A program made the position numbers and the translations under genes. Positions 45,190 through 58,390 of a stretch of DNA of 64,000 nucleotides are shown in pieces (within the stretch, counting starts at the first letter, position 1; each line of letters begins with the position of its first letter). This DNA is from Ilex aquifolium (Eukaryota > Streptophyta > Magnoliopsida > Aquifoliales > Aquifoliaceae), in assembly GCA_951799425.1 (NCBI GenBank), contig OX637395.1, positions 12,688,451 through 12,752,450 on the forward strand, in the 5' to 3' direction. The notes beneath the pieces are model-generated. The model searched no databases and had not been told where the DNA came from. It saw nothing but the letters and a program-made list of their open reading frames with translations.

Positions 45190-46040
45190 GGGAAATTTGG
45201 GGATCGGTTCACTTTTTAAGACTTATTTGAGAATAAGTCCACTCAAAAATTTTGTTTGAAAATAAGTTCATTTTGATTTCTATTGTCCAAAATACCCCCA
45301 ATTGTTATATATAATTAAAATAAATTAAAAAACTAAAAACTCTTAGTCCCTGTTTAATTTGTGTCTCAAAAAATAGTATTCGAAAATATTTTTTGGCAAG
45401 AGTTTTAAAAAATTATTTTTGGTGTTTTTTGTATCGCATAACTTATTTGGTTATATGATTCCAAAAATAATTCTATGAAATAGAAAATATTAAAACTTGT
45501 TTGGATAGTACCCCAGAAAATAAGAAAAATAGAAATGCGGTAGTGGTGGTGGTGGTGGTGGGGTGAAAGTGTGGCGTTGTTGGTGAAAGTGTGGTGGTGG
45601 AAATGCGGTGGTGAGTGGTGTTGATGGTGGTGGTGGTGGTGTGGTGTGGTGTGGTGGTGGGAATGTGCTGGTGGTAGTGGTGATAAAAGTGTGCTGGTGG
45701 TAGTGGTGTTGGTGGAAGGGGGTGGTGGTATGGTGGACGTAGTGGTGTTGGTGGTGGTGGTGGAAGTGTAGTGGTTGTGGTGGTGTTTTTTAAATTATGA
45801 AAAGGTTATTTCTAAAAACATAAAAAACAGTTGTAACTTATTCTCTAAATCTACACAGTTTTTATCTTCAGTTTTCAAAATATAAAAACAAAAAACAACT
45901 GGAAAAACAGTTTTTCTTCTAGAAACTATTTTCGAAAATATAAAATTGTTTCTAAGATGTAAACCAAACATGATTCTAAATTTTAGCAGTTTTAGTAACA
46001 TTAAAATTATTTCCCTCTCTCATATCAATCTATATAAATA
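45190..46040. repeat. TE terminus and GGTGGT-rich minisatellite
   Basis: Begins with GGGAAATTTGGGGATCGGTT, related to the left end of the 42058 element; no matching right end was identified. 45536-45790 is a degenerate GGTGGT/GTGGTGTTGGTGG array on the plus strand. No gene. Confidence 0.55.
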
Positions 46041-47050
46041 TATATAGTTATATATATATAACATTCAAATACAAAAAATAATAACATTCAAAATAAAAAA
46101 TAGTAACATTGGGCAAAAAAAAAAATAGTAACATTAAAAAAAAATAACATTTAATATTGACATTTCAAAAAATAAAACAAAATTATTAACATTCAATATT
46201 AATATTCAAAACCAAAAAAAAAAAAAATAGTACCATTAAATATTAATATTTTGGAAAAAAAATTAAAAATAGTAAGATTTAGACAAAAAAAAGGTAGTAC
46301 AAATACATGAAAATTAGCAGCCAATATAAGAAGGAACCGCAATTTTGGAGAAATCCAAGAAGGGGAATCAGAGAAGAGTGCAAATTGTTGAACATATGAT
46401 GAGATTGGTTTAGCAGATAAGACGTGTTCTTCTACTTGAATCTTCCTCACCTCCTCTTCTACCTAACTCGACGAAGGCAGCCTAAGACTAACAGTTCAGT
46501 TAAATACTTGAAGATCGTTAGCCATCACTTTATATCTATCTGCTTGCAAGTGGTACCGAATGTTGATGATTGTCATTCAACTTGGAACTCTAGAGCAATA
46601 CTTTTTGTCTCTCCCTGCCTTCCATCTCTTGTCCACCTTCTTACTTTTAAATATGAATTGAAATTGGGGTTTAAAGCTTGAAACCTTTACTTTATAATTG
46701 GAATTTTAACTTCCAAATCCTTAGATTGAAATTTAAATTGGTATGTAGTCTTTACCCAAAAAATAAAAAGGGTGTGAACAAATCCACAAAAATACACTAT
46801 ACACATTCAAAACTTGTTTTTGTTTTTTACGATTGTAAGATTTGAATAATCTTTAATTAGTAGGGTTCCTTCCCATCTATCTTAACCAAGAAAACACACA
46901 CTGAGTCTACTCACAATAACCCTAGAGACTTTTGATCAGTGACAACAAATGGAAAAATAGTCCAAAACTTGAGACTTCTAAGTACTAAGAATAATGGTAA
47001 GAGATATTTTACAATTTGCTTAATTCAATAAACTAATATAAAAAAACTAA
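46041..47050. other. AT-rich intergenic, AATAGTAACATT words
   Basis: 46060-46290 has recurrent AATAGTAACATT-like words similar to 42350-42780. A short plus-strand open frame (46424-46681) shows no family resemblance. Nothing further recognised. Confidence 0.35.
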
Positions 47051-47054
47051 AGAA

Positions 47055-47215
47055 AACATAGTCAAATAGACGAAGCTCCCGTCATATCACTGCAGAGTTT
47101 GAGGAGGGTCAGAACACACACAGTGATACTTTGTATGTGGATAGATTGTTTCTGCAATTCGAACCCTCAACGCCTAGATGACAATAGAGCAACCTCGTTG
47201 TTCCAAATGACAATA
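47055..47215 (-). mobile_element. Au-like SINE
   Basis: On the minus strand: a pol III B-box GGGTTCGAATT (near 47160-47170), then AGAAACAATCTATCCACAT, GTTCTGACCCTCC and GACGGGAGCTTCGTCTA, and a T-rich end. This order and wording resemble the plant Au SINE family (…TCTCCACAT…CTGACCCTCCCC…GGGAGC…). It is diverged, and the A-box is not convincing. Confidence 0.6.
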
Positions 47216-47261
47216 AAGCAACTTCTTTTTGGTCACTATTTAAAACTTATATAAGGGAGAG

Positions 47262-47330
47262 CCTAGTGAAATTCGAACCCGTGATCTAATGGTCCAACGA
47301 CAGACAACGGAGCCATTAGACCACCACTGA
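47262..47330 (-). mobile_element. tRNA-derived (SINE-head-like) sequence
   Basis: The minus strand has an A-box-like GTGGTCTAATGG (47313-47324) and a B-box GGGTTCGAATT (47270-47280) at tRNA-like spacing. It does not fold as a proper tRNA, so it is read as a SINE head rather than a tRNA gene. Confidence 0.4.
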
Positions 47331-47774
47331 TCTTCCACACTTACATTGCAATTACTCGCAGAATTACATTATTTTATTGGCGGCCCCATTGTCTGGCACG
47401 GGAGTATTTGGATAATAGGGTTTAAGTGGATTGAATATGTAAAAAAATATCATTTCCTATCCAACCCAAACCCATCATAACTTGGAGTGGATTGGATATA
47501 AATGAGTATCTCCAATTCTTTCCATTGTTTGGGTAGCTCATAACACTTCTGTGGGGCCATAAATAAGAATGATGTAATATATTATCACTAGTTATAATCT
47601 GTGCTTGAAGTCACGATAAAACATAAAATTTGAGTCCCAAAAAATCAATCTCACTATATTAAATAATAATTTTTTTTCCTTCATTTCTTTGATTACATCA
47701 TTTAAAATTTATTTTGATTTTTAGCTGGGGGATGCACCCTTTCTGCATCTGTCATCGTCACTGTTAAAAGCAAG

Positions 47775-47850
47775 ACAATCGCAGTAACATCAACTTTGTC
47801 ACTCCACTGCCCCTCCTTATCTAACTAGAATTAACCTCGTGCCAAAAAAA
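47775..47850 (-). repeat. inverted copy of a segment at 26330-26405 / 38830-38905
   Basis: CATCAACTTTGTCACTCCACTGCCCC and TCCTTATCTAACTAGAATTAACC are the reverse complement of sequence found in the 3' flanks of gene copies 1 and 2. It is probably the end of an unidentified dispersed repeat. Confidence 0.6.
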
Positions 47851-47919
47851 TTTAAGTCCAAGGTTTTGTTAAGTTATAGAAAGCCATTTTTTGTATTTCA
47901 TGAGTAACAGATAAGTACC

Positions 47920-48005
47920 TGTTGAAATTATACAATGACCCCAGAAGATCATAAAATATTACTTACCTGTTGAAATTATACAATGATCCCAGAAGATCAT
48001 AAAAT
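47920..48005. repeat. short tandem duplication (about 46 bp, two units)
   Basis: ACCTGTTGAAATTATACAATGA(C/T)CCCAGAAGATCATAAAATATTACT occurs twice in a row (47918 and 47966). Confidence 0.85.
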
Positions 48006-48224
48006 ATTACTAAAACACTAAATCAGTATTTTTAATAGTTAGGAAATGTTTCTGAAATTATATATTGACCCCGAACAGTTATGAGATTGTTTTGGAGATT
48101 ATAAAATTACACCATATTGCTAGATCATGTGTTTAGAAATTATCAACAGACCCCGAAAGTTTCTAAAACTCAAAATATAGAGGTTAGCATAACCACTGCC
48201 TGAAGGCTAGTATATATATATATA

Positions 48225-50467
48225 CTAGTAATAACCCCTGTCTGAAGGCACTATGTAATATATATATTCATACAAAAAAGTCTTACACAATTGTCCAAAT
48301 TCAAAAAAAATGGGCCAAAAATATTCATATAAATTCTTCTTTTAAAATGACTCGAAATATATCGCCGATCATATCCTCCATATTAATAGAACTGTCGTAA
48401 AAATATATACAACTCTTCAAAACAACACCATATATACAAATGCCTCCGAAAAAAAAACAAATATTAACATAATCCATTGAAATTTACAATCTTTAAGTAA
48501 TAAATAATTTTTTTCTCATTTATAAGACTCAAGAATTTATCACATTTACCACCACTCAATCCAATAATAGAATATAATTATAAACTTAATCACCATATTT
48601 TCAATCCACCATATCTCCATGTAATATATATCTCAAGCAAAAAAAAAAAAAAATTACTAACATAACACAATTAAATTCACAATCGTTAAGCGATAAATAA
48701 AATCAACCAAATCTTACTTATTTATAAAACTCATGAATTTATGACCACTATCACCATTCAACCCCAAATGGCACAACAAAATTATAAATTTAATTACCAA
48801 ATTTTCAATCCTTCACATATAAATATACACAGAAACATACTCTCACACATTTTTTTTTGGCTACCAACAAACCTTCCTAATTAATAACTGCTTTTATTAA
48901 AAATATAATAATTCAAGTTTTTATGATAAAATAATAATAAATTAATATCTAATTAAAAAATAGGGAAAAAAATACGGACTTCCCCTGAGTTTTGACAATA
49001 TTATGAAGACACCCCCTGATATTTATAAATAACACAGAAATCCCCAAAATTTAAAATTTATTACACAGAGACCCCTTTGTCTCCCTTCCTTCAATATTGC
49101 TAACGTAAAGTGATGATTTTATCCCAAAAAAATTATTATTTTTATAATTGCCTTTCTCCAACTTGAGTACCCAAAAAAATTAAAAATTTAATAAAATAAA
49201 ATAAGATTTGATTTAGTACCCAAAAAATTGATATAATTTAGTACCCCCAAAAAATTGATTGAATGAATTTTAATATTAATTTGATAACAATAAAAATTAA
49301 TTTGATATTAATTTGACAAAGTTGAATATAAATTGGACAAAATTAAATGTCAATTTCTGACAAAAATATATATTAATTTACAATTTAAGGTTCATTTCGT
49401 GTTTAATATTATTTGTTGTTGATTAAACCAACATGAAATTGACCTTAAATTCTAAATTTTTTTGTTGTATATAAACTTAAAAATTTGTATTTTAACCCAT
49501 ATAATTTAAATACAGATTTTTTCATAGCATAGCGTATTCTCACTTACTATATAATTTAATTATTCTTTATTATTTTTACAATCAATTTCAATTTTGACTT
49601 CAATTTTGAATATTCGTAAAATTCAAGCAAAGTTAAGTTTAAACAAAAATATATACTTTATACTTGACAATCAAATTCAGCTAAATTCGAATTTTAATCA
49701 TAATCACGTCAAACCGATAATTGAGTAAACCGGTAAAAAATTTTAAAAAATTTTAACACGAACATGAACCATTTAATAAACAGGTAATACGGCACGACTT
49801 GTTTAACCCATTTACCAAAAAATAAAAAAAAAAATATTATTTTAATAAATTTTTACACTCCATTTATTTGCTTCCAACTGTACTTTCCTCAATTGAAGGA
49901 ATTCCAGCCAACAGCTCACGTGAAAATCACACCACAAAAGTTGGTTAAAATGAGAAGTTCACTACCCTTTTTATAGGCAACTGAAGTCTCCCCTCTCCAC
50001 TCCTTGTAGATGTGGGATTCAAAGAAAAGGGGCAAAAGGCAATTCAATGCCTCAAGGCTCAAAACTTCACTTTCCTACTATTGATATGCTTATTTTTTTT
50101 TTTTTTGAAATGTTTTCTTTATTTATTTTTTCTTTACTCATTCATTATTTTATATATATATAATTTATTATTATATTAAATTTATTTAAACGGGTTGACA
50201 GGTCTCACCCGAATATGACCCGTTTATTAAACATATGTTAATAAACATATACTTTGTTAGCGATAATCCTTGTTATTGTACTATTATTTTGTTAATTTTA
50301 AATTACGCGTTTGAACTGTTTATTATATAAATTGAATTATATATATAGATATAGATATCAATATAGATATATAAATATGACGGCATATGTTAATGAACTT
50401 ATATTTTTTTTAGGGATAATCCTTATTATTAGAGTTTTAATAGATTTTAGATATATTTTATTTTTAT

Positions 50468-50508
<41 letters not shown>

Positions 50509-50744
50509 ATAACCGTCCAAGTCAATCTCTCCCATGGTTTGAATGGAAATGAGGAGAGATAAAAAAGAATGTAGTAGAGTCATGTAAAGATGTAGATATC
50601 TCTCCAATGGTTTGAATGGGGATGAGGAGAGATAAAATGAATGTAGTAGAGTCCTGTAGGAATGTAAATTAATTAGAATCGTTGGATCAAAAACTTAAAA
50701 ATGATCTGAGCCGCGAAAAGCTAAAGACAAAGAAATCTAGCTAC

Positions 50745-50812
<68 letters not shown>

Positions 50813-51039
50813 GAGATGAGATAGTGTGTTTAAAATGTCTAAGAGATAATAGAGACAAAGTTATATGAGAGATAGGAGTGTTAGAGTTAAGTCTAATTAT
50901 GATCGTCGGATTATTATTTTTAAGATGATCTGAACCGTCTTTTATGTTGGGATTACGTTGTCCGTTAGATTTGTCTCAAAACGATCTGGACCTCTCTTTG
51001 TCTTTTGGATTCAAACTTCGCTCTATTTTATTATATAGA
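48225..51039 (-). mobile_element. putative Helitron unit A (2815 bp)
   Basis: Read on the minus strand it begins TCTATATAATAAAATAGAGCG at 51039 and ends ...GGGGTTATTACTAG at 48225, followed by T. TC...CTAG ends and insertion before T fit Helitron rules. A GTGCCTTCAG/CAGG word near the 3' end could form a weak hairpin. It is nearly identical along its length to 51040-53849. No Rep/helicase gene is seen, so it would be non-autonomous. It contains (TG)n at 50487-50508 and (TA)n(GA)n at 50750-50812. Confidence 0.6.
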
Positions 51040-53248
51040 CTAGTCATTACCCGTACCTGAAGGCACTATATAACAAACAAAAAATTCTTACACAATTGTC
51101 CAAATTCAAAAAGAATGGGCCAAAAATATTCATACCAATTCTTCTTTTAAAATGACTCGAAATATATCGCCGATCATATCCTCCATATTAATAGAACTGT
51201 CGTAAAAATATATACAACTCTTCAAAACAACATCATATATACAAATGCCTCCGAAAAAAAACAAATATTAACATAATCCATTGAAATTTACAATCTTTAA
51301 GTAATAAATAAAATTTTTCTCATTTATAAAACTCAAGAATTTATCACATTTACCACCACTCAATCCAATAATAGAATATAATTATAAACTTAATAACCAT
51401 ATTTTCAATCCACCCTATCTCCATGTAATATATATCTCAAGCAAAAAAAAATAAAAAAATTACTAACATAACACAATTAAATTCACAATCGTTAAGAGAT
51501 AAATAAAATCAACCAAATCTTACTCATTTATAAAACTCATGAATTTATCACCACTATCACCATTCAACCTCAAATGGCACAACAAAATTATAAATTTAAT
51601 TACCAAATTTTCAATCATTCACATATAAATATACACAGAAACATACTCTCACACATTTTTTTTTGGCTACCAACAAATCTTCCTAATTAATAACTGTTTT
51701 TATTAAAAATATAATAATTCAAGTTTTTATGATAAAATAATAATAAATTAATATCTAATTAAAAAATAGGGAAAAAATATGGACTTCCCCTGAGTTTTGA
51801 CAATATTATGAAGACACCCCCTGATATTTTATAAATAACACGGAAATCCTCAAAATTTAAAATTTATTGCACAGAGACCCCTTTGTCTCCCTTCCTTCAA
51901 TATTGCTAACGTAAAATAATGATTTTATCCCAAAAAAATTAATATTTTTATAATTGCCTTTCTCCAACTTGAGTACCCAAAAAAATTAAAAATTTAATAA
52001 AATAAAATAAGATTTGATTTAGTACCCAAATAATTGATATAATTTAGTACCCCCAAAAAATTGATTGAATGAATTTTAATATTAATTGGATAACAATAAA
52101 AATTAATTTGATATTAATTTGACAAAGTTGAATATAAATTGGACAAAATTAAATGTCAATTTCTGATAAAAATATATATTAATTTACAATTTAAGGTTCA
52201 TTTCGTGTTTAATATTATTTGTTGTTGATTAAACCAACATGAAATTGACCTTAAATTCTAAATTTTTTTGTTGTATATAAACTTAAAAATTTGTATTTTA
52301 ACCCATATAATTTAAATACAGATTTTTTCATAGCATAACGTATTCTCACTTACTATATAATTTAATTATTCTTTATTATTTTTACAATCAATTTCAATTT
52401 TGACTTCAACTTTGAATATTCGTAAAATTCAAGCAAAGTTAAGTTTAAACAAAAATATATATCAATCAAATTCAGCTAAATTTGAATTCTAATCATAATT
52501 ACGTCAAACCGATAATTGAGTAAACCGGTAAAAAATTTTAACGCGAACACGAACCATTTAATAAACAGGTAACACGGCACGACTCATTTAACCCATTTAC
52601 AAAAAAAATAAAAATAATATATTATTTTAATAAATTTTTACACTCCATTTATTTGCTTCCAACTGTACTTTCCTCAATTGAAGGAATTCCAGCCAACAGC
52701 TCATGTGAAAATCACACCACAAAGGTTGGTTAAAATGAGAAGTTCACTACCCTTTTTATAGGCAACTGAAGTCTCCCCTCTCCACTCCTTGTCGATGTGG
52801 GATTCAAAGAAAAGGGCCAAAAGGCAATTCAATGCCTCCAGGCTCAAAACTTCACTTTCCTACTATTGATATGCTTATTTTTTTTTTTTTTGAAATGTTT
52901 TCTTTATTTTTTTTTCTTTACTCATTCATTATTTTATATATATATAATTTATTATTATATTAAATTTATTTAAACTGGTTGACAGGTTTCACCCGAATAT
53001 GACCCGTTTATTAAACATATGTTAATAAACCTATACTTTGTTAGCGATAATCCTTATTATTGTACTATTATTTTGTTAATTTTAAATTACGCGTTTGAAC
53101 TATTTATTATATAAATTGAATTATATATATAGATATAGATATCAATATAAATATATAAATATGACGGCATATGTTAATGAACTTATATTTTTTTTAGAGA
53201 TAATCTTTATTATTAGAGTTTTAATAGATTTTAGATATATTTTATTTT

Positions 53249-53316
<68 letters not shown>

Positions 53317-53574
53317 ATAACCGTCCAAGTCAATCTCTCTCATGGTTTGAATGAAAATGAGGAGAGATAAAAAAGAATGTAGTAGAGTCCTGTAAAGATG
53401 TAGATATCTCTCCAATGGTTTGAATGGGGATGAGGAAAAATAAAAGGAATGTAGTAGAGTCCTGTAGGAATGTAGATTAATTAGAATCGTTGGATCAAAA
53501 ACTTAAAAATGATCTGAGCCGCGAAAAGCTAAAGACAAAGAAATCTAGCTACTTTATTATATAGATATATATAT

Positions 53575-53619
<45 letters not shown>

Positions 53620-53849
53620 AAGGAGATGAGATAGTGTGTTTAAAATGTCTAAGAGATAAGAGAGACAAAGTTATATGAGAGATAGGAGTGTTAGAGTTAA
53701 GTCTAATTATGATCGTCGGATTATTATTTTTAAGATGATCTGAACCGTCTTTTATGTTGGGATTACATTGTCCGTTAGATTTGTCTCAAAACGATCTGGA
53801 CCTCTCTTTGTCTTTTGGATTCAAACTTCGCTCTACTTTATTATATAGA
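51040..53849 (-). mobile_element. putative Helitron unit B (2810 bp)
   Basis: On the minus strand it starts TCTATATAATAAAGTAGAGCG at 53849 (preceded by A) and ends GTAATGACTAG at 51040, directly abutting the start of unit A. GTGCCTTCAGGTAC before the terminus can form a short stem. The end sequence CTAG of a further, third copy lies at 53858-53861 with GTGCCTTCAGACAGG beyond it. Microsatellites differ in length from unit A ((TA)n at 53254-53292, (TG)n at 53293-53316). Confidence 0.6.
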
Positions 53850-53857
53850 TATATATA

Positions 53858-55380
53858 CTAGTAATAACCCCTGTCTGAAGGCACTATGTAACCCAAAAAA
53901 AAAACCCTACTAATCAAAGAATCATGAGCCCATGTATCGCTTTCTTATCTTTCGCAATTTTTCAACCATGCAATGCAGTTCAACAGAAACAATAAAGTTG
54001 TGTAAACATGCATTTGACTCATAATCTCCTTTTTTTAAGAGGTGATTCATTTAATTTGACAATATGGATTTATTGTAAATAATTAGAACATAAATAGTTT
54101 AACTTAATTTTTAAAAGAGAATCAAACAATCTTAGGAGGAAGCAATTAGTTACAATGTTGTTGTAATGCATAATTTAGTGAGGAGATGATGCCGTAATTT
54201 AACAATACACTGACCATAGCAAAGCTTTAAAGTGCAAGGTTCATTTTCTCATCGAAGCAAACTTGGTTCCATCAAGCAATGTACCTGCATATTGAACTCG
54301 AAAACAAAATGATGAAAATTATTGGTAAGATCAAAACCAAAAGATTATTACTTGAGAACATTTTTAATCATAAAAAATCTGATTTTTGAGAATAATGCCG
54401 TTGTACTATAACTGACAACTCCACTAAACTTGTTTTTCTCTATTTTTTCGGCATTATTTGGAAGGTCTCGTCCTGGCCTATGTCGATTTCAAGCTATGAT
54501 AATACTTTCAATCTTTCATGCACTTGCGAAAATCCATTAAACTATGATAATACTCAATTTCAATATGTCCATTGGCAATTTCATGCACTTGCACATGCCA
54601 GAATACCAAACAATATTGTTACTATCCGAAAGTCTCATATTGCAAAAAAACAATTACATACATGTACATTTCAGGCAAGAGCAATTATCAATAGAATAGA
54701 AAAAGCAATGACCTAGATTGTCCACTTCACACCAACACCAGTACCACTTTGTGACATTACAAAATAATACACCACATGAAACCCACCTACCATTTCTCAT
54801 ATTAAAATCAAATCAAAGAGATGGAAGACCATGGATGAAACAAAATCAAACAGAGATGTATCAATAAAATTTAATTAACCCAAATTGAAAAATATTCAAG
54901 TGCCAAAAAAAAAGAAAAAGGAAAGACCCTAATGATATATTTGAAGTGAAATTGAACCAACTATCTAACCTTCTTTGTGTATGGCCCTTGGAAATCTTTT
55001 TTATGTAGATATATATAATTTCCTTGTCGTTTACAACTCAAACTAAACAGGACAAAAATAAATTTCAAGTTTTAACCACTCATACTAAATATGAAAACCT
55101 TGACATTTTCTTTTCTTTTGCCTTTCCATCAAGCTTTTTTCCTAGCAAATGGATTTTTTTTATTCAAAAACGCAAAATCAAAAATCGAAATACAAAATCC
55201 AGTATGCGTATGGTTTCCCAAAAAAATCGAAACAATACACTATTTATTCAAAAACGCAAATCAAAACTTAATATCGAAACGCACGTAGCCCCACCACCCA
55301 TGTTAAAACAAAGGGGCCTCTCACTCGGCCAGCCTCAGGTACACCAACCCTCCAATAAGCGCAAATATGAAGACAAACCC
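53858..55380. other. intergenic; Helitron 3' terminus then no recognised gene
   Basis: 53858-53910 repeats the Helitron 3' end seen at 48225-48270. Beyond it the sequence is unrelated and AT-rich. Short open frames at 54480-54716 and 55024-55383 show no family resemblance; the second contains internal repeats (TTCAAAAACGCAAA at 55155 and 55247). Confidence 0.4.
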
Positions 55381-55382
55381 TG

Positions 55383-55535
55383 ACAGAGCACTTGCCCATT
55401 TATTCAATACACAGCTTTCCCTATTGATTCAAATCAGAGCACTTGCCCATTTATTCAATACAGAGCTTTCCCTATTGATTCAAATCAGAACACTTGCCCA
55501 TTTATTCAATAGAGCTTTCCCTATTGATTTTCTGG
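55383..55535. repeat. 58-bp tandem repeat, three units
   Basis: CAGAGCACTTGCCCATTTATTCAATA...GCTTTCCCTATTGATTC, repeated three times (from about 55384, 55436, 55487) with small indels. Confidence 0.88.
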
Positions 55536-55559
55536 CAGAGCTTATTTGACCTTTTTCAT

Positions 55560-57050
55560 CCGCTGCTTTGACTTATGCCCCGTTTCCAGATTTTAAAAGA
55601 TTAGTCTGTATATAGGTGTATAACAATGGTCAAGATTAATTTGATGTTCATCTACTATGATCCAATGTACAAAATTCATTCTAATTTTTTTTTCATATTT
55701 CACATATTTAATCTTTTCAGGAAAAAAAATAGGGCTAAATTTCAACTTTAATTTTTCGGTTTGAAATCGAGTTCAATGTGGGTTTGATTATGAAGGTGTA
55801 CAACTTCAAATAAATGTGAGGTTAAATCTCGGTTAATCTCCCTAGGAGAGGCCCTTAACATCTCTGATCTTTACTCGATCTTTACTCAAATTTAAATGAG
55901 TAAAAGAGATTCAAATTTTTACTCAAATATTCAATAGTCATATTTTATCTTGCTTAATTTTGAATTTGTCATCACTTAAATTTGAGTTTATCCAATTTTA
56001 TATTAAATTAAGCTTTTTACTAATAATCGCAATCCCTCGAACAATTTCTTTGTCCAAAAATCCAAAGTCTTAAAACAATGGATTTTTGTACAGTCACAAC
56101 TCTTCAACCAATGTGTTTTTCAATCATATCCCTTCGAAAAAGTAAATTATCAAACCAAACTAAAATTAATTCTCAACAATAATCTCATTTTTTTTGGCGC
56201 TATTTAGCTAAGCTTGTGTTCGCGATGATGTTCAGAGGACTGAGTGGTTGAGACATGAGAGGACATCATAGAGCTTTAACAATAATGTAGGGTTTTGAGA
56301 AAGGAAGAGAGAAAGGATGACGAAACAGATACCTTGTTTCGTATTTTGCGTGCCCAAAGCGTAGGAGAAATAAAAGACGATGTGGACTTGGTTTGTCCCT
56401 TAATAAGGGGTTGATAGCCGACAATGTTATGATGAGAAGTCCATGGTGGTGGTGTCACCTTGTTTTTATGACTTTTTGTTGCAAAAAGATTGCACACTAT
56501 TTTATAATTTATTATATAGATATTAGACGAAGAGCACGAGGATTGCACTATGTACTTGGGGGAAGATTCTACGTGACTTCCTCATGCATGGAAGCGAAGG
56601 GCCTGCCAGCCCGCCAATTTAGTATGAAAGATTTAATAAAGAGTAATGTTATATGAATTTAAAAATTAGAGTTGATAATTATAATTATTAATTTTACGGT
56701 AAATCTTAAAATTTATTGAAACTCATTACCAATTTAATGATTGTGATTATTAAATTTATTTTTTAAGTCTAATTTTAAGTTCACGTAACGTTACTCTTTA
56801 ATAAATTTATTTAACCATTTTTTTGTAAAGATTTTATAAATTTTTAGAAAAACCTAACCTTCACCTAATTTGTGGAGAGCCTTATGATAGGTGGTAACGA
56901 CCTTATACGGTTCAAGGGTAATCAGGGTACGCCAATCAGTGGTGACGGGAATATCTTTGACTTTATCGAACATAGAATTGGAGGTAGCATTATGGTTGAT
57001 GGTACTTTTGAAGGACTCAAAAAGCAAGTTCTCTTTATTATTTTAAAAGA
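55560..57050 (+). repeat. duplicated block 3, upstream part
   Basis: Matches 5590-7310 (block 1) and 31590-32900 (block 2): GATTAGTCTGTATATAGGTG near 55599, TCGCAATCCCTCG near 56027, the GAGGACTGAGTGGTTGAG region near 56233. It carries the same 156-bp MITE at the same place as block 1. No exon seen. Confidence 0.6.
56641..56796. mobile_element. Mutator-like MITE with 9-bp TSD, copy in block 3
   Basis: GAGTAATGTTATATGAA ... GTTCACGTAACGTTACTC, with TTTAATAAA at 56632-56640 and 56797-56805. It has the same site and TSD as 6899-7054. Confidence 0.8.
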
Positions 57051-58390
57051 TTAGTCTGTGTATAGGTGTATAACAATGGTCAAAACTAATCTGATATTCA
57101 TCTACTCTGATCCAATGTACAAAATTCATTCTAATTTTTTTTTTTATATTTCACATATTTAATCTTTTCAAGAAAAAAAATTAGGCTGAATTTCAACTTT
57201 AATTTTTCGGTTTGAAATCGCGTTTAATGTGGGTTTGATTTTGAAGGTGTACTAGTTGGAATAAATGTGAGGTTAAATCCCAAGGTGAGGCACTTAACAT
57301 CTCTGATCTTTACTCGATCTTGACTCAAATTTAAATGAGTAAAAGAGACTCAAATTTAATCTTTGATGGAAGGATAACATTTTTACCCTGAACAGACATT
57401 TAAGTTGGGGGAGACCTGAGAAGTCTACAATAACCTCAAAAGTTTGAGTGACTAGGTGCGTGTCTAGGTGCGTGTCTAGGTTTATCAAGTGAAAACAAAA
57501 CAGCAGTAGTACAGTTCGTGGATAGAACATTTCTATTATTATGATGATATCATGCTTGATTATTTAGAATTAAAGGACAATTTCGATCATCTTTATCTCT
57601 TGAAGATGAAGGAAAGTCAATTCAACGTTATCCAACCTCCACCACCTTTTGATATGCTTTTTGCCGTAGTGTATTAATGAAGTATTACTCCAAAAAACAG
57701 TGCTTGGAGTCCTTTCATATACAAAACAGGAGCTTAAGTTGTGGTCCAGAAAGTTGATGATGATGATAAATCTAGCAGGAATTGATGGAACGGTAACATT
57801 TTTACTCAAATATGGACCAGTTGAATCATTCTTGAATGTAAATTATACCCCAATAATACTCCACGTAGAGATTGGAAAAAAGGCACATTTGCTGAAGAGG
57901 AATTTAGCGTACCGACTTACTTTAATCCTTCCGTGTTCGTATCGTAGTCGAAGGGCAATTAAAAGCCGGGCCCACACATGGTGGTCTCCCCCTTGTTTTT
58001 CAATAGCACGACTGTTATCTTCCAAAAAGATTGCACATTCAGTTATAATATGCAACGAGAGCACGAAGATTGCAGATGTTCTTGGGGAAGATTGTACGTG
58101 AGCGAAGGGCCACGCCAGCGGCCAGCGGCCAGCGGCCAGCCGGCCAGCTCAGCTGAGGTGGGAGCATGTAAAGATGGGTAATGCTATGTTTACTAAAAAA
58201 AAAAATTACTAAATTTCCGTCCCAAATGGTGTAGCACCATTTTTTATTATCAGATAAATAGGTCCCATTAATATTCAATGTCAGAAATTGTATCACATCA
58301 ATTAGTATGGAAGATTTGGTAAATTTTTTTTGATAAGCATAACATTTTCTTGTAAAGATTTTGTAAATTTCTGATGCTATGATCGAGAAG
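57051..58390 (+). repeat. further duplicated sequence of block 3
   Basis: 57050-57360 repeats the start of the block (GATTAGTCTGTGTATAGGTG), so the upstream segment is present twice here as in block 1. 57360-57840 is block-3-specific and unrecognised. 57840-58390 resembles 9280-9560 and 32760-33090 (CAGCTCAGCTGAGGTGGGAGCATG). A GGCCAGC short repeat is at 58118-58145. No exon seen. Confidence 0.5.

Noticed and set aside
47262..47330. Possible functional tRNA gene on the minus strand
   Set aside because: A- and B-box words are present but no acceptor stem or cloverleaf could be drawn. Treated as a SINE head.
50311..53370. Similar frames MN(C/Y)LLYKLNYIYRYRYQY... in both 2.8-kb units
   Set aside because: They translate TA/ATAG and TG microsatellites and are preserved only because the units are recent copies.
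48225..53849. Helitron Rep/helicase gene
   Set aside because: No long open frame or helicase motif in either unit; only the ends suggest the class.
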